64,000 nt of DNA from Rhodoblastus sp963828185 (GTDB taxonomy: Bacteria > Pseudomonadota > Alphaproteobacteria > Rhizobiales > Beijerinckiaceae): positions 744,001 through 808,000 of the forward strand of contig CAWHDV010000002.1 of assembly GCA_963828185.1 (NCBI GenBank). Direction: 5' to 3'. Below, piece after piece: positions 45,634 to 53,826 of this stretch; position 1 is the first letter of the stretch, and each line of letters begins with the position of its first letter. The translations under genes and the position numbers were made by a program. Under the pieces are notes generated by a model. The model was not told where the DNA came from and made no database searches. It was given only the letters and a program-made list of their open reading frames with translations.

Positions 45634-46644
45634 ATGTCCGAGCGAAAATCCGGGCTCGTCCCGAAAGGCCTGGCCGCGCTCTGCCTTTGTCTCGCCGCCA
45701 GTCCTGCCCCCGCGACTCCTGCCGCCGCAACTCCTGCCGCCGCGATTCCTGCCGCCGCGATTCCTGCCACCGCGATTCCTGCCGGGACGACGGCGCAAAT
45801 CCTCGCGCCCGGCGGCGAAAAACCGGTCCGGGCGACATCGCCCGAACCGAGCGCGCAGGAACTCCTCGACACCTGGCGGGAGGCCAACAGGATGCTGCCC
45901 GGCAAGAATGTCGACAAGGCGCGCTTTCTTGTCCTCGACCGCCGTTTCGCCGCGGGCAAGTATCCGCGCGCCTTCCTGCAATTTGAGGTCCTGCCGCCGC
46001 GCGGCGACGCCTTGGCCTTCGCCAGCGCGCGCTGTCCGGGCCAGACCCGCCCGGTGGAGATCCAGGTCTTCTATCAATGGAGCGGCGCCCAGCGCGCCTG
46101 GGTGGCGCAGGGCGTGATGGGCGACGGCGCCGAAAACCTCTGTGGCGACGGCGCCAGGTCATGGACGCCCGGGCAGGTCGAAAGCCTGATGCATCCGCCG
46201 GCGCTGCCGGTCCCGCCGAAAATCCTGGCCGACGACGTGACCGCCCCGGCGGCGGGTTCGCCCGAACGCAAGGCGATCACCGACGCGCTGCGCCCGCTTT
46301 ACGAGCGGATTTTCGGAGCGCCGATCGAGTTCAAGGTCGAGAAAATGCGCGTCGCGGCGGACTTCGCCTATGTCATCGTCCATCCGCAGCGCCGGGACGG
46401 CGCGCCGATCGAGGCGACGGCCTGGAAGAAGGCGCTCGGCGAGCCCTGTTTCCAGTCTCCCGCCACGGTCGAGCACGAATACTGGATGCTGAAAAAGAAC
46501 GGGTTTTGGACCGTCGGCCTGAAGAACGGCATGTGCGCCGACAATTCGATCATCCAGCAAGGCGATCTCATCGGCGCCCCGCCGCAACTGGCAGGCATGG
46601 ACGTTTGGCCTGAGCGCGAATTTCCGCCCGCGCTCAACGAGTGA
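45634..46644 (+). CDS. secreted protein of unknown function with Ala/Pro-rich N-terminus
   Basis: This 336-residue protein has a likely signal peptide (residues about 10-30, AALCLCLAASPAP) followed by a five-unit 15-bp repeat coding APATP/AAATP/AAAIP. Its globular part begins near residue 75 with SAQELLDTWREANRM. Cysteines occur in ARCPGQTR, NLCGDGAR, EPCFQS and GMCADNS, suggesting disulfides. I recognise no family. It lies 13 bases after pyrC, perhaps co-transcribed. Confidence 0.75.
   Translation: MSERKSGLVPKGLAALCLCLAASPAPATPAAATPAAAIPAAAIPATAIPAGTTAQILAPGGEKPVRATSPEPSAQELLDTWREANRMLPGKNVDKARFLVLDRRFAAGKYPRAFLQFEVLPPRGDALAFASARCPGQTRPVEIQVFYQWSGAQRAWVAQGVMGDGAENLCGDGARSWTPGQVESLMHPPALPVPPKILADDVTAPAAGSPERKAITDALRPLYERIFGAPIEFKVEKMRVAADFAYVIVHPQRRDGAPIEATAWKKALGEPCFQSPATVEHEYWMLKKNGFWTVGLKNGMCADNSIIQQGDLIGAPPQLAGMDVWPEREFPPALNE
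45706..45780. repeat. five 15-bp in-frame repeats in the secreted-protein gene
   Basis: Units begin at 45706, 45721, 45736, 45751 and 45766 with consensus GCCGCCGCGATTCCT, coding A-A-A/T-I/T-P. A multiple of three, so copy-number change would not break the frame. Confidence 0.9.
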
Positions 46645-46659
46645 GCGCGGGAGGGAAGA

Positions 46660-47016
46660 TTACCGACGGCAGACCTGAATATAGGGATGATAATAGTCCC
46701 AGTTCTCGACGACGACGCGCTTGCGGAAAACGCAGCGCGCCTTGCCGGAATGGTCGGCAAAGACAATCATCTCGTGCATCTGGTCCGCCGAGCGGTTGAT
46801 CCGGTCCATGTAGCCGTTCGGATCGTATTTGTACTGGCCGCTGTCCCAGAACGGACCGGGATCGATCGGTCCGGGGTCTCCGCGCCAGTACGCCTGGCCG
46901 TCGACGACCCGCATGCCGCCCGCCGCCGCCCGCGCCGGAGCGCCGACAACGACGACGGCCGCCAGCAGCGTAAGGGATGAGGCGGCGATCTTTGCTAATT
47001 CCAACCGGCGTTTCAT
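46660..47016 (-). CDS. small secreted protein, paralogue 1 of a tandem pair
   Basis: This 118-residue protein has a cleavable signal (about residues 1-31, ending ARA). The mature part carries VDGQAYWRGDPGPIDPGPFW, DSGQYKYDP, FADHSGKARCVFRKR and HPYIQVCRR. Two cysteines could form a disulfide. Start set by GGGGGT 7 bases upstream. I do not recognise the family; function unknown. Confidence 0.8.
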   Translation of the reverse strand: MKRRLELAKIAASSLTLLAAVVVVGAPARAAAGGMRVVDGQAYWRGDPGPIDPGPFWDSGQYKYDPNGYMDRINRSADQMHEMIVFADHSGKARCVFRKRVVVENWDYYHPYIQVCRR

Positions 47017-47127
47017 TGTTCACCCCCGTTGATTGCCGCCAGCCAGTTTGCCCGGCTGGCAGGTGAAGGACCGGCTGAAAGCGGGCCTTTCGACTTTACC
47101 GCGTGTTGCTCGCCTGGGCTTGCCTTC

Positions 47128-47475
47128 CTAGCGGCGACACACCCTCAGATAGGGATGCTGGAAGTCCCATTCGGTGTTGGTGACGCGCTTGCGCCAGACG
47201 CAACGCGCGCGTCCCGCATGATCAGCATAGACCACGTCGGAATAATCGGCCGGATCGCCGCTCCAGTAGCCGAGGAAATGATGGGGATCATACCGGTATT
47301 CGCCGCTGTCCCAGAAGGATCCGGGATCAACGGCGCCTGGATTCCCGCTCCAGTAGGCCTGGCCATCGACGTTTCTCACGGCTTGCGCCTCGGCGGATGG
47401 GGGCGCCGCGAAGGTCGCGAGCGCCAGGCCGACAATCGACAGGGCCGCTATTTTCGTTCCAGAGTGCTGCTTCAT
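47128..47475 (-). CDS. small secreted protein, paralogue 2 of a tandem pair
   Basis: This protein of about 115 residues has a signal peptide (ends AEA) and shares with its neighbour VDGQAYWxGxPGxxDPGxFW, DSGxYxYDP, YADHxGxARCVxRKR and HPYxxVCRR. I start at the ATG at 47475. The 111 bases between the two genes are not repeated, so this is an older duplication. Confidence 0.8.
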   Translation of the reverse strand: MKQHSGTKIAALSIVGLALATFAAPPSAEAQAVRNVDGQAYWSGNPGAVDPGSFWDSGEYRYDPHHFLGYWSGDPADYSDVVYADHAGRARCVWRKRVTNTEWDFQHPYLRVCRR

Positions 47476-47633
47476 TGGAGCCTCCGCCACTCAGCATCGT
47501 CCAAGGCGACGCATCGAAGACTTCAATGTGCGCTCGTGCGGATAGTTGCACGGACGAGCGCCTTTTGGCGCCTTTGGCGAGCTAAACTTTTTTTAACAAG
47601 ATCAGCGACTGACGCCTTGCTTCCCGCCCGGCG

Positions 47634-49877
47634 TCACTGGCCGAACTGGCCGAACAGGCGCTTGAAGATGTTGCCGTCGTCAGCCGCCTGGCGTGGCCGG
47701 CCGTTCGGCGGTTCGCCTGGGATGGAGCCCGGCGGCGTCGGATCTTCGTCGGCTTCGCGCCCCCCCGGCGAGGGACGGCCGGCGCCGCCAAACACCACGG
47801 GCGACGACGGATTGCTGGTGTCCATGTGCATCGCGGGCTGGGACGGCGGCGTATCCTGCCTTGGCCCCGCCTGCGGCCAGAGCGAGGCGGCCGGGCCATT
47901 GCTCAGGCTTTCGCTGCGCCAGCCACCCGTCGGCAGGCCGGCGACGACCAAGCCCCTCAAGGCGTCGCGCATGTAATGCGACCAGATCTCGACCGGCAAA
48001 TTGGCGCCCGACGCTCTCTTCGTTGGCGAATCATCGTCATTGCCGACCCAGACGCCGGTGACGAGCTGGCTGGTGTAGCCGACGAACCAGGCGTCGCGGT
48101 AATCCTGGCTGGTTCCCGTCTTGCCCGCCGCCTCCCAGCCCGGCAGGTCAGCCCTTCGCGCGGTGCCGACGATCAGCGTCTGCTCCAGCATGGAATTCAT
48201 CATCGCCACATATTGCGGCTCGACTACGCGGCCGTTGCTCGATCCCTTGCGCGCGTAGAGCAGCTTGCCGTCGGCGGTGCGCACCTTGGTGATGATATGC
48301 GGCTGCACGCCGATGCCGCCGTTGGCGAAGGGCACATAGGCGGAAACCAGCTCCAGCGGCGTGACTTCCGACGTGCCGAGCGCGATCGTGGCGTTGGGCT
48401 GCAATTCGGACACGACGCCAAGCTGGTGCGCGGTCGCGATCACCGCGCGCGGCCCGACTTCCAGCGCAAGCCGCACCGCCACCGTATTCAGCGACATGGC
48501 GAGCGCCGTGGTGAGATTGACCGGCCCCATGTACCTGTGCTCGGCGTTTTCCGGCTTCCAGCCACGAACATTGATCGGCGCGTCGTCGCGGATCGTGTCC
48601 GGCGTCAGCCCGTGTTCGAGCGCGGTCAGATAGACGAACGGCTTGAAGGAGGAGCCAGGCTGGCGATGGGCGGAGACAACGCGGTCGAACTGGCTGTCCT
48701 CGTAGTCGCGGCCGCCGATCAGCGCGCGGATCGCGCCGTTGGCGTCGAGCGACACCAGCGCCCCCTGCGTTACGCCGTATTTCTGGCCCTTCTGCGCCAA
48801 AACCCCGCCGAGCGAACGTTCAGCGGCCGCCTGCATGGAGGGATCGATGGTCGAGGTGACGACAATGTCCTCGTCGATCGCGCCGATCGTGTCGTCGAGC
48901 ACGTCCATGACGTAGTCGGCGGCGTAGTTCATCGAGCCGCCGGCTTTTGCGCGCACGGCGTGGGCCGGGTGGGCCAGCGCGACTTTCGCCATCGCCTCGG
49001 TGATGTGGCCTTCCTGCGCCATGGCGGCGACGACCTCATCGGCGCGCGCGACCGCCGCCGCTTCATTGTGGTTGGGCGCGAGCTTGGTCGGCGCCTTCAT
49101 CAGCCCGGCGAGCATGGCCGCTTCCGGCAGCGTGACGTCCTTGGCCGGATGGCCGAAATATTTCTCCGCCGCCGCGTCGACGCCGTAGGCGCCCGAGCCG
49201 AAATAGACGCGGTTGAGATAGAGTTCGAGAATCTGGTCCTTGGAATATTTGTGCTCGAGCCAGAGCGCGAGAATGGCCTCCTGGATCTTGCGCGAGATCG
49301 TGCGCTCCTGGGTCAGGAACAGGTTTTTCGCCAATTGCTGGGTCAGGGTCGAACCGCCCTGCATGCCGCCGCGCCCGAGCGCGTCGCGCACCAGGGCGCG
49401 CATGACGCCGATCGGATCGACGCCCCAATGGCTGTAGAAACGGCGGTCCTCGATGGCGACGAAGGCCGCCGGCAGGTAGGGAGGCAGGTCCTGCAACCTG
49501 ACCGCCGCGCCGCCGGTGTCGCCGCGATTGGCGAGCAGGCTGCCGTCCGACGCCAGGATGGCGATGTTGGGCGGCCGCTTGGGCACGGCGAGCTGGTCGA
49601 TATGCGGCAGTTGCGAGCCGTAATAGACGAAGACCCCGCCCGCGCCGATCAGGCCCCAGATAGCGAAGACAAAGCCCCAATAGACCAGGCGGCCAAACAG
49701 CGAGCCCTTGCGCTTCGCCGCCTTGCCCTTGACGGGCTTGCCTCTGGCCGGCTGCTTGCCGCCGGATTTTTTCGTCGCGGCGCGCGGCTCGACCTCGATG
49801 CGGGATTCGTCGCCGGACCCGGACCTGGCGCTGAATGTGGGCTCGATGCGCTCGCCGCCCGATTTGTTGCGCGCCAT
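47634..49877 (-). CDS. class A penicillin-binding protein 1A
   Basis: This 747-residue peptidoglycan synthase has a basic, Lys-rich N-terminal tail, one membrane anchor (residues about 64-86), and a glycosyltransferase 51 domain with catalytic Glu in AIEDRRFYSHWG (Glu143), GGSTLTQQLAKN and LEHKYSKDQILELYLNRV. The transpeptidase domain has the Ser active site QPGSSFKPF (Ser409, Lys412) and KTGTSQDY. It polymerises and crosslinks the cell wall. No neighbouring wall gene is in an operon with it. Confidence 0.94.
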   Translation of the reverse strand: MARNKSGGERIEPTFSARSGSGDESRIEVEPRAATKKSGGKQPARGKPVKGKAAKRKGSLFGRLVYWGFVFAIWGLIGAGGVFVYYGSQLPHIDQLAVPKRPPNIAILASDGSLLANRGDTGGAAVRLQDLPPYLPAAFVAIEDRRFYSHWGVDPIGVMRALVRDALGRGGMQGGSTLTQQLAKNLFLTQERTISRKIQEAILALWLEHKYSKDQILELYLNRVYFGSGAYGVDAAAEKYFGHPAKDVTLPEAAMLAGLMKAPTKLAPNHNEAAAVARADEVVAAMAQEGHITEAMAKVALAHPAHAVRAKAGGSMNYAADYVMDVLDDTIGAIDEDIVVTSTIDPSMQAAAERSLGGVLAQKGQKYGVTQGALVSLDANGAIRALIGGRDYEDSQFDRVVSAHRQPGSSFKPFVYLTALEHGLTPDTIRDDAPINVRGWKPENAEHRYMGPVNLTTALAMSLNTVAVRLALEVGPRAVIATAHQLGVVSELQPNATIALGTSEVTPLELVSAYVPFANGGIGVQPHIITKVRTADGKLLYARKGSSNGRVVEPQYVAMMNSMLEQTLIVGTARRADLPGWEAAGKTGTSQDYRDAWFVGYTSQLVTGVWVGNDDDSPTKRASGANLPVEIWSHYMRDALRGLVVAGLPTGGWRSESLSNGPAASLWPQAGPRQDTPPSQPAMHMDTSNPSSPVVFGGAGRPSPGGREADEDPTPPGSIPGEPPNGRPRQAADDGNIFKRLFGQFGQ

Positions 49878-50148
49878 GATCCTTTTGCCCCAACTCCTGA
49901 GGAAGAAGCGTTTTTCATGTTAAAACCGGCGGATTGAGGGCCGGTCAACCTTTTTTCTTGCCGGGCTCCCGCTTTGTCCGCCGTTGCGATGTGTGCTTGT
50001 TTCGCCTGGAAGGGTCGATCGCGGCGACGCGTGCGAAAAACCTGTCGAAACTTTGCGCAACCGGCGGCGAGCCCTTGCTTTGCCGGCGAAGCCGCTGCAA
50101 AGTTGCGCCCCCGCAAAAGGGATGTTTGTGAATTCGGATCGCCGCCCC

Positions 50149-51267
50149 ATGAAAGTCACGCTTGAGAGAACGGCTCTGCTTAAGTCGCTCGGTCATGTCC
50201 ATCGCGTCGTCGAGCGGCGCACGACGATTCCAATCCTTTCCAACGTCCTGCTCAGCGCCAGCGGCTCGGGCCTGCAGCTCAAGGCGACCGACCTCGATCT
50301 CGAAGTCACCGAATCGGTCCAGGCCGACGTCGGCCAGCCCGGCGCCACCACCCTTCCCGCGCACACGCTGTACGAAATCGTGCGCAAGCTGCCCGAAGGC
50401 GCCCAGGTTTCGCTGGAAACAGGCGCCGACAACGGCCAGTTGCAATTGCGCTCCGGCCGTTCGCGCTTCAACCTGCAATCGCTGCCCGAAAGCGACTTTC
50501 CCGATCTCGCCGCCGGCGATCTCAGCCACAGCTTCAAGCTCAAGGCCGGAGACCTGAAGCGCCTGATCGACAAGACGCAATTCGCCATCTCCAACGAAGA
50601 GACCCGCTATTATCTCAACGGCGTGTACATGCATGTCGCGGAGACGGATGGCCAGGCGCTGTTGCGCGCGGTCGCCACCGACGGGCACCGGCTGGCGCGG
50701 CTGGAGACGCCAGCCCCGGCGGGCTCAGCCGGCATGCCGGGCGTCATCGTGCCGCGCAAGGCGGTCGCCGAGGTGCAGAAACTGATCGAAGACCCGGATC
50801 TCGAGGTCATGGTCGAGCTTTCGCCCACCAAAATCCGCTTCACCCTCGGCGCGGTCGTGCTGACGTCCAAGCTGATCGACGGCTCCTTCCCGGATTACGC
50901 CCGCGTCATCCCTGCGCATAACGACAAGTTCCTCACCGTCGAGCGCCGGGATTTCGCCGAAGCGGTCGATCGTGTCTCGACCATTTCGTCCGAACGCGGC
51001 CGCGCCGTGAAACTCGCGGTTTCCGAGGGCAAGCTGGTGCTTTCGGTGACCAATCCGGATTCGGGCTCGGCGGTCGAGGAGCTGGAGGTCGATTACAACG
51101 CGGCGCCGATCGAGATCGGCTTCAACGCCCGCTACCTGATCGACATCGCCAACCAGCTCGACAGCGACACGGCTTTGTTCAAGCTGAATGATTCGGGTTC
51201 GCCGACCATCGTGCAGGACCGCGACGGCGCCAGCGCGCTCTATGTGCTGATGCCGATGCGGGTGTAA
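50149..51267 (+). CDS. dnaN: DNA polymerase III beta sliding clamp
   Basis: This 372-residue clamp has three repeated domains: MKVTLERTALLKSLGHVHRVVERR at the N-terminus, YYLNGVYMH in the second, and IEIGFNARYLIDI with VLMPMRV at the C-terminus. It forms the ring that tethers polymerase. No dnaA or recF gene is in the surrounding 14 kb, so dnaN is apart from the origin here. The ATG at 50149 has no clear Shine-Dalgarno; a possible in-frame ATG at 50122 adds nine residues. Confidence 0.96.
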   Translation: MKVTLERTALLKSLGHVHRVVERRTTIPILSNVLLSASGSGLQLKATDLDLEVTESVQADVGQPGATTLPAHTLYEIVRKLPEGAQVSLETGADNGQLQLRSGRSRFNLQSLPESDFPDLAAGDLSHSFKLKAGDLKRLIDKTQFAISNEETRYYLNGVYMHVAETDGQALLRAVATDGHRLARLETPAPAGSAGMPGVIVPRKAVAEVQKLIEDPDLEVMVELSPTKIRFTLGAVVLTSKLIDGSFPDYARVIPAHNDKFLTVERRDFAEAVDRVSTISSERGRAVKLAVSEGKLVLSVTNPDSGSAVEELEVDYNAAPIEIGFNARYLIDIANQLDSDTALFKLNDSGSPTIVQDRDGASALYVLMPMRV

Positions 51268-51303
51268 TCAGGCGGGTGTAGATCAGGCGGGTCCAGAGCA
51301 GGC
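51260..51303. repeat. 15-bp tandem repeat across the dnaN and GNAT stops
   Basis: Units begin at 51260 (14 bp), 51274 and 51289 with consensus GGGTGTAGATCAGGC. They include the dnaN TAA at 51265-51267 and the GNAT stop at 51283-51285, with a second copy of that stop at 51268-51270. Confidence 0.85.
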
Positions 51304-51747
51304 GAATCTGAGCTTCTTAGATAAAAAAGTCCGCGCCGCGCCGGGTGGAAAATTGTCGATCCGGCCGACGACGTCAAAGCCGCATTTGCGGTAAAAAGCC
51401 AGGGCGTCCGGGTCGAACGTGTCAAGATAGACGCCGACGCAGGCGTTCTCCAACGCCAGCTTTTCCGCCTCGGCCAAAAGCGCCCGGCCAAGCCCGCGCC
51501 CGCGCCAGTCGGGTTGCAAAAAAAACTGGCCGATGTAGAGCCAGCGCCAGTGGATCACGCCATTGACGCCGCCGATCCAGCCGCCGCCCGCATCGCGCGC
51601 CGCAAGGGCAAAAGCCGTCTCGTCGCGCGGGCCGTAAATCGCCGCGACCTCCCGCGCCAAAAATTCCGCTGTCAGGCGTGACGCCTCGCCTCCCGCAAGT
51701 TCCCTCGCGATACTAAAGGACTTGGTCTTGGGCGATTTATTTGGCAT
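51283..51747 (-). CDS. GNAT family N-acetyltransferase
   Basis: This 154-residue acetyltransferase has the acetyl-CoA motif QPDWRGRGLGRALLAEAEKL (Q/RxxGxG/A) and the following LDTFDPDALAFYRKCGF. The substrate is unknown. The stop lies in a tandem repeat shared with the convergent dnaN, and the start overlaps the 5' end of the deacetylase region. Confidence 0.88.
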   Translation of the reverse strand: MPNKSPKTKSFSIARELAGGEASRLTAEFLAREVAAIYGPRDETAFALAARDAGGGWIGGVNGVIHWRWLYIGQFFLQPDWRGRGLGRALLAEAEKLALENACVGVYLDTFDPDALAFYRKCGFDVVGRIDNFPPGAARTFLSKKLRFACSGPA

Positions 51748-51757
51748 GGCTCCGGCG

Positions 51758-52789
51758 ATGAAAAAAATTGCTTTGGCGCTCCTCCTCGCACTCTGGCCGC
51801 TAAACGCCCTCGGCGCAACGCCCGCCCTCGATTGCGGCCCCGCTTCCGTCGCGGCGCCGATCGACGGGCCTTGCAGCCGATGAGCCGGGTCCAGGGATTA
51901 TCATGTCGTCCTGCAAAGCTGCCTCGCGCCGGACGGACGGAAAAAACTGGCCATCCGCGCCATGCGCGTCGCAGGCGAGGCATTGCTGCTCACCGTCGAT
52001 CCGCAAAGCCTCGTCACCAGGCTGGAGCGCGCCGCCTGCTGGGTCTGCGCCGACACATCCGAACCAGCGCAGGCGGGAACCCGCTTCATTCATTCGGTGG
52101 ATTTCTATGCCGCGCGACCGGGCAAGGACCTTGGCGCCCACGCGCGCTGGCTCGACAACGCCGGCCTGACCTCAGGCCACGGCGCGGGCGTCTTCGTGAC
52201 AGGCGATCTCTGCCCCTCGCATCGGCCGCTCGACCGCGCCTTCCTGCAATCGCTGGAGCGGCCGGGGGCCTCGACCCCGATCGCCCTGTCGATCACCGGC
52301 CTGTGGCTCGAGCGCCACGCCGAGGATTTCGCCTGGCTGCGGCGGGAAAACGCCGAAAAGCGGCTGGCGATCACCTTCGTCAATCATTCGTACCATCACC
52401 CCTACCGCCCCGGCCTGCCCAACGCTGAAAATTTCCTGCTCGTCCCCGGCGTCGATCCGCAGGGCGAAATCCTCGATGTCGAAAGGCTGCTTATCGCCAA
52501 CGGCGAGACGCCCTCGGTGTTCTTCCGCTTCCCCGGCCTGATTTCCGACGGCGCCTGGATGCAGATTCTGCGCCAGGACCACTTGATTGCGCTCGGCTCC
52601 GACGCCTGGCTGGCGCTGCCGCAAAACCCCCGGCCCGGCGCCATCGTGCTCGTCCATCCCAACGGCAACGAGCCATTCGGACTGACGCGTTTCGAGCATT
52701 TGCGCGACAAAGGCGTCCTGGCGTCGCAGCGCTTCCGGCCGATCATCGACGCGCCGCTGTTTCCGTCTTTGCCAGCACGCGGTGAATGA
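51758..52789 (+). pseudogene. polysaccharide deacetylase-like gene interrupted by an in-frame TGA
   Basis: The intact frame would start with an ATG at 51758 giving a signal peptide (KKIALALLLALWPLNALGA). In the same frame a TGA lies at 51881-51883. Beyond it, coding resumes (DYHVVLQSCLAPDGRKK), and an internal ATG at 51962 would give 275 residues without a signal. The later part resembles the polysaccharide deacetylase fold: FVNHSYHHPYRPG, FFRFPGLISDG, VLVHPNG. Either a nonsense mutation killed secretion, or the base call is wrong. The end overlaps the convergent hydrolase by 47 bases. Confidence 0.8.
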
Positions 52790-53657
52790 AGGCGACGCTG
52801 TCGGCGAGCACCGGCGCGCGTCCGCGAAAAGGCTTTGAAAAGGCCAGCACCACGCCGACATGGCCCAGTCCGGGATAGAGCCTGTTCTCGACCGGAACGC
52901 CTTTTTCTCGCAAGGCCTTGGCGAAATCGTCGGCGTTGAAGGCGGCGACGACGTCGTCATCGCCGCCGCGCGAAAGGAACATTGGCGGAGCCTCGGCCGA
53001 GACGAAGGCCACGGGCCGCGCCTCATCCGGGTTTTTGGCCGCGGCGGAGAAAATCTCCCGCGTCCGCGGCCAGGTCGTCGGATCGAAGGAATAGGGGCCG
53101 GCGAGACCGACCACGGCGACAGGCGGCGGCGCGCCGGGCGCGGCTTTTTCCAGATACCGCTTGTCCACTGCCAGCAGCGCGGCGATATAGGCGCCGGCGG
53201 AATGGCCCATCAGCACGACCGGGCTTTTTCTTGGCCCTGCGTTGAGCTTGTGATCGACAAAGCCACAGACGAGCGCCGCATCTTCCATGAAGGCGGGAAA
53301 GACGACTTCCGGATAAAGCCGGTAATCAGGAATGACGGCGGTGAAGCCCTGCGCCGCCAGCGCGGACCCGACGAAGCGGTACATCGCCCGCTCGCCACGC
53401 CGCCAGCCGCCGCCATAATAGAAAATGACGATCGCCTGGCTCTCCACCCCTTTCGGCGGCCGATAAATATCGAGCTTGTCGCGTGGTCCTGGGCCAAAAG
53501 AGACGCCCTGCGTCACCAGGACGTTTTTTTCCGACACCAGCGCGTTGAACAGCGTGCTCGAATAGCCGAACCCACGCTCCGAATTCGCGCCCGCCTCCGC
53601 GAAAGCCGCCAGCGCGCTCAAGGCGGCGGCGCCGACGACCAATGCCTTCTGCCTCAT
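52743..53657 (-). CDS. alpha/beta hydrolase fold protein, secreted
   Basis: This protein of about 304 residues has a signal peptide (about 1-25), the oxyanion loop FYYGGGWRRGE, the nucleophile elbow GHSAGAY and a likely catalytic His in GLGHVGVV. It resembles the BD-FAE/esterase group. I start at ATG 53657; the frame continues to 53843. Its 3' end overlaps the deacetylase-like gene. Confidence 0.88.
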   Translation of the reverse strand: MRQKALVVGAAALSALAAFAEAGANSERGFGYSSTLFNALVSEKNVLVTQGVSFGPGPRDKLDIYRPPKGVESQAIVIFYYGGGWRRGERAMYRFVGSALAAQGFTAVIPDYRLYPEVVFPAFMEDAALVCGFVDHKLNAGPRKSPVVLMGHSAGAYIAALLAVDKRYLEKAAPGAPPPVAVVGLAGPYSFDPTTWPRTREIFSAAAKNPDEARPVAFVSAEAPPMFLSRGGDDDVVAAFNADDFAKALREKGVPVENRLYPGLGHVGVVLAFSKPFRGRAPVLADSVAFIHRVLAKTETAARR

Positions 53658-53826
53658 TCCCCGCCCCGCTCCCCACAATCTGCTGCCAAGCCTGCGCCCC
53701 AAGTCTGTGTTCCATACTTTTCTGCGGCGGAAAAGTTTCATCGCCGCCGCCGCAGGAACGGAGCATCCCCCCTCGACGTTCAGTGAAGGTCGCGTGATCG
53801 GCCGGGGAGTCGCAGATGGAACGCGC

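Noticed and set aside
49878..50148. Replication origin near dnaN
   Set aside because: No DnaA-box cluster or AT-rich unwinding region was seen in the 271 bases.
51881..51883. TGA read as selenocysteine
   Set aside because: The family has no Sec members I know of, and the position just after a signal peptide has no redox motif; nonsense or a base error is more likely.
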